DNA of 13,646 nt from Flavobacterium psychrophilum (lineage in GTDB: Bacteria > Bacteroidota > Bacteroidia > Flavobacteriales > Flavobacteriaceae). The stretch covers positions 1 through 13,646 of the forward strand of contig CAMBHH010000088.1 of NCBI GenBank assembly GCA_945866505.1. Reading direction: 5' to 3'. Shown piece by piece: positions 12,240-13,646 of this stretch (positions are counted from its first letter, which is position 1; every line of letters starts with the position of its first letter). The position numbers and the translations under genes are program-made. The notes under the pieces are model-generated. The model did no database searches, had not been told where the DNA came from, and was given only the letters and a program-made list of their open reading frames with translations.

Positions 12240-13646
12240 TCAAAGTTTCAACCGTCGCAATCGTAACGCATTCACAATTACAGATACCGAACTAAAACTC
12301 ATTGCCAAAGCGGCAATCATTGGCGATAATAAAATCCCAAAAAACGGATATAAAATTCCTGCTGCTATTGGAACACCCAACACATTGTAAAAGAAAGCAA
12401 AGAATAAGTTTTGTTTGATGTTTCGCATCACAGCGTGGCTTAGATTTTTGGCTTTCACAATACCTTGCAAATCGCCTTTGACCAAAGTTATTTTAGCACT
12501 TTCAATCGCCACATCGGTTCCTGTTCCCATCGCAATTCCGATGTCGGCTTGCGCCAAAGCTGGAGCGTCATTAATTCCATCGCCTGCCATAGCGACAATT
12601 TTTCCTTCGGCTTGTAAACGTCTTATTTCGTTTAGTTTGTCTTCTGGTAAACTATTCGCAATAAAACCAGTTAAATGCAATTCGCTAGCGACTGCTTTTG
12701 CGGTATTTTCATTATCGCCAGTAATCATGATGACCTCAATTCCTTGTTCCATTAATTCCTTGATGGCGGCAACACTTGTTGGTTTTATTTTATCCGAAAT
12801 CGACACAAAACCTACGGCAATTCCATCAACGGAAATATAGGAAACTGTTTTACCTAGTTTTTGTTCAGCTATGATCTTGCTTTCTAAATCATCAGAAACC
12901 ATAGCTTTGACTTGCTCCATCAGTTTTATATTGCCTAATGCTACTTTTTTATTAGAGACTGTTCCTGTAACCCCTTTTCCTGTAAAGGCTTCAAAATCTT
13001 TCACTTCTACCAATGAAACCTTTTTTGATGCGGCATAATGGACTACGGCTTGCGCCAAAGGATGTTCGCTGTATTGGTTCAAGGAAGCAATACTTTGCAA
13101 TAAAATAGCTTCCTCATTATTGGAAGAAAACAGTTGATCAACAGACGGTTTTCCTTCGGTAATGGTTCCTGTTTTATCGGTAATCAGGACATTTACTTTA
13201 TTCATATTTTCCAATGCTTCGGCATTTTTTATTAAAACTCCCGATTGTGCGCCCTTACCTACTCCAACCATAACCGACATTGGAGTTGCTAATCCTAAAG
13301 CACAAGGACAGGCAATAATCAAAACGGCAATGGCGTTGATAAATCCGTAAACCAATGCGGGATCTGGACCGAATTTTGCCCATATAAAAAAAGTAAGTAC
13401 TGAAACTAGAACAACCGTTGGTACAAAATATTTAGCAATGCTATCGGCTAGTTTTTGAATGGGTGCTCTGGAACGAGACGCATCATTTACCATTTGGACA
13501 ATCTGCGAAAGCAAGGTTTCCGAACCCACTTTTTCGGCAATCATCACAAAGGATTTATTGCCGTTTATAGTTCCTGCAATAACGGTATCGCCCGTCGTTT
13601 TATCAACAGGAATGGGTTCCCCAGAAATCATAGATTCATCAATGGT
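12240..13646 (-). CDS. copA: Cu(I)-exporting P1B-type ATPase, N-terminal part beyond window edge
   Basis: Inner-membrane ATPase that pumps Cu(I) out of the cytoplasm. The visible 468 residues run from the actuator domain to the C-terminus. The frame is open to the right edge (TIDES precedes the first internal Met at 13629-13631), so that Met is not the start. Seen in order: SGEP (about 13614-13625), the CPC metal motif in CPCALGLATP (Cys-Pro-Cys-Ala at 13299-13310), phosphorylation site DKTGT (13164-13178), SEHP of the nucleotide domain, hinge GDGINDAP (12561-12584), YN in the seventh helix, and MSFSS in the last helix. CPC, YN and MxxSS together mark the Cu(I) subgroup. Heavy-metal-binding domains, if any, are off the edge. 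It is convergent with the FKBP gene. Confidence 0.92.
   Translation of the reverse strand, partial: TIDESMISGEPIPVDKTTGDTVIAGTINGNKSFVMIAEKVGSETLLSQIVQMVNDASRSRAPIQKLADSIAKYFVPTVVLVSVLTFFIWAKFGPDPALVYGFINAIAVLIIACPCALGLATPMSVMVGVGKGAQSGVLIKNAEALENMNKVNVLITDKTGTITEGKPSVDQLFSSNNEEAILLQSIASLNQYSEHPLAQAVVHYAASKKVSLVEVKDFEAFTGKGVTGTVSNKKVALGNIKLMEQVKAMVSDDLESKIIAEQKLGKTVSYISVDGIAVGFVSISDKIKPTSVAAIKELMEQGIEVIMITGDNENTAKAVASELHLTGFIANSLPEDKLNEIRRLQAEGKIVAMAGDGINDAPALAQADIGIAMGTGTDVAIESAKITLVKGDLQGIVKAKNLSHAVMRNIKQNLFFAFFYNVLGVPIAAGILYPFFGILLSPMIAALAMSFSSVSVIVNALRLRRLKL

Noticed and set aside
12415..12840. Plus-strand open frame of 141 codons
   Set aside because: Antisense shadow of the copper ATPase gene, which has all P-type ATPase motifs on the minus strand.

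Overview
The window is AT-rich bacterial DNA that reads as a Flavobacterium-like member of the Bacteroidota (Flavobacteriia). Three things point there. Two secreted enzymes end in a type IX secretion (T9SS) sorting domain, with YPNP followed by a C-terminal beta-strand block. Many genes are preceded by the Bacteroidota -7 box TAnnTTTG, seen at eight start regions, and start codons sit behind A/T-rich stretches rather than Shine-Dalgarno sequences. The encoded families and their small lineage-restricted neighbours are also typical of the group. No tRNA, rRNA, CRISPR array, transposase or integrase was seen.

Layout. 1-601 (-): a beta-carbonic anhydrase cut by the left edge, divergent from oxyR at 791-1732 (+), with a perfect 9-bp dyad between them. 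1766-1963 (-): a 65-residue protein of unknown function. 2101-2763 (-): a stand-alone MnmD tRNA methyltransferase. 3043-4110 (+): branched-chain aminotransferase ilvE, facing a short minus-strand pair (a MazG-like pyrophosphohydrolase and a small membrane protein) across a shared hairpin terminator. 4949-5137 (+): another small membrane protein. 5231-6184 (+): a secreted propeller-like protein. 6379-8241 (+): an ABC-F ATPase of the Uup type. 8474-9622 (+): a T9SS-secreted PHB-depolymerase-like esterase. 10131-11411 (+): a T9SS-secreted M43-type metalloprotease. 11626-12084 (+): an FKBP prolyl isomerase lipoprotein. 12240-13646 (-): the C-terminal part of a Cu(I) P-type ATPase, cut by the right edge.

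Most of this is ordinary chromosomal housekeeping. The notable region is 8143-9827. The last 33 codons of the ABC-F gene, stop codon included, occur a second time at 9729-9827, about 1.5 kb downstream and beyond the esterase gene. The two copies differ at 10 of 99 bases, and every difference is silent. The downstream copy therefore looks like the tail of a diverged but functional allele, not an old decayed duplicate. The simplest reading is that a segment carrying most or all of the ABC-F gene plus the esterase was gained by recombination with a relative's DNA and left the resident gene's old 3' end behind as a scar. The spacer in front of the esterase holds a good promoter and several dyad symmetries.

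Other points of interest are a cluster of REP-like palindromes at 11416-11505, a tandem heptad repeat in the ABC-F leader, and two genes (mnmD and the 62-residue protein) whose longest open frames begin inside their own promoters, so the downstream starts are preferred.
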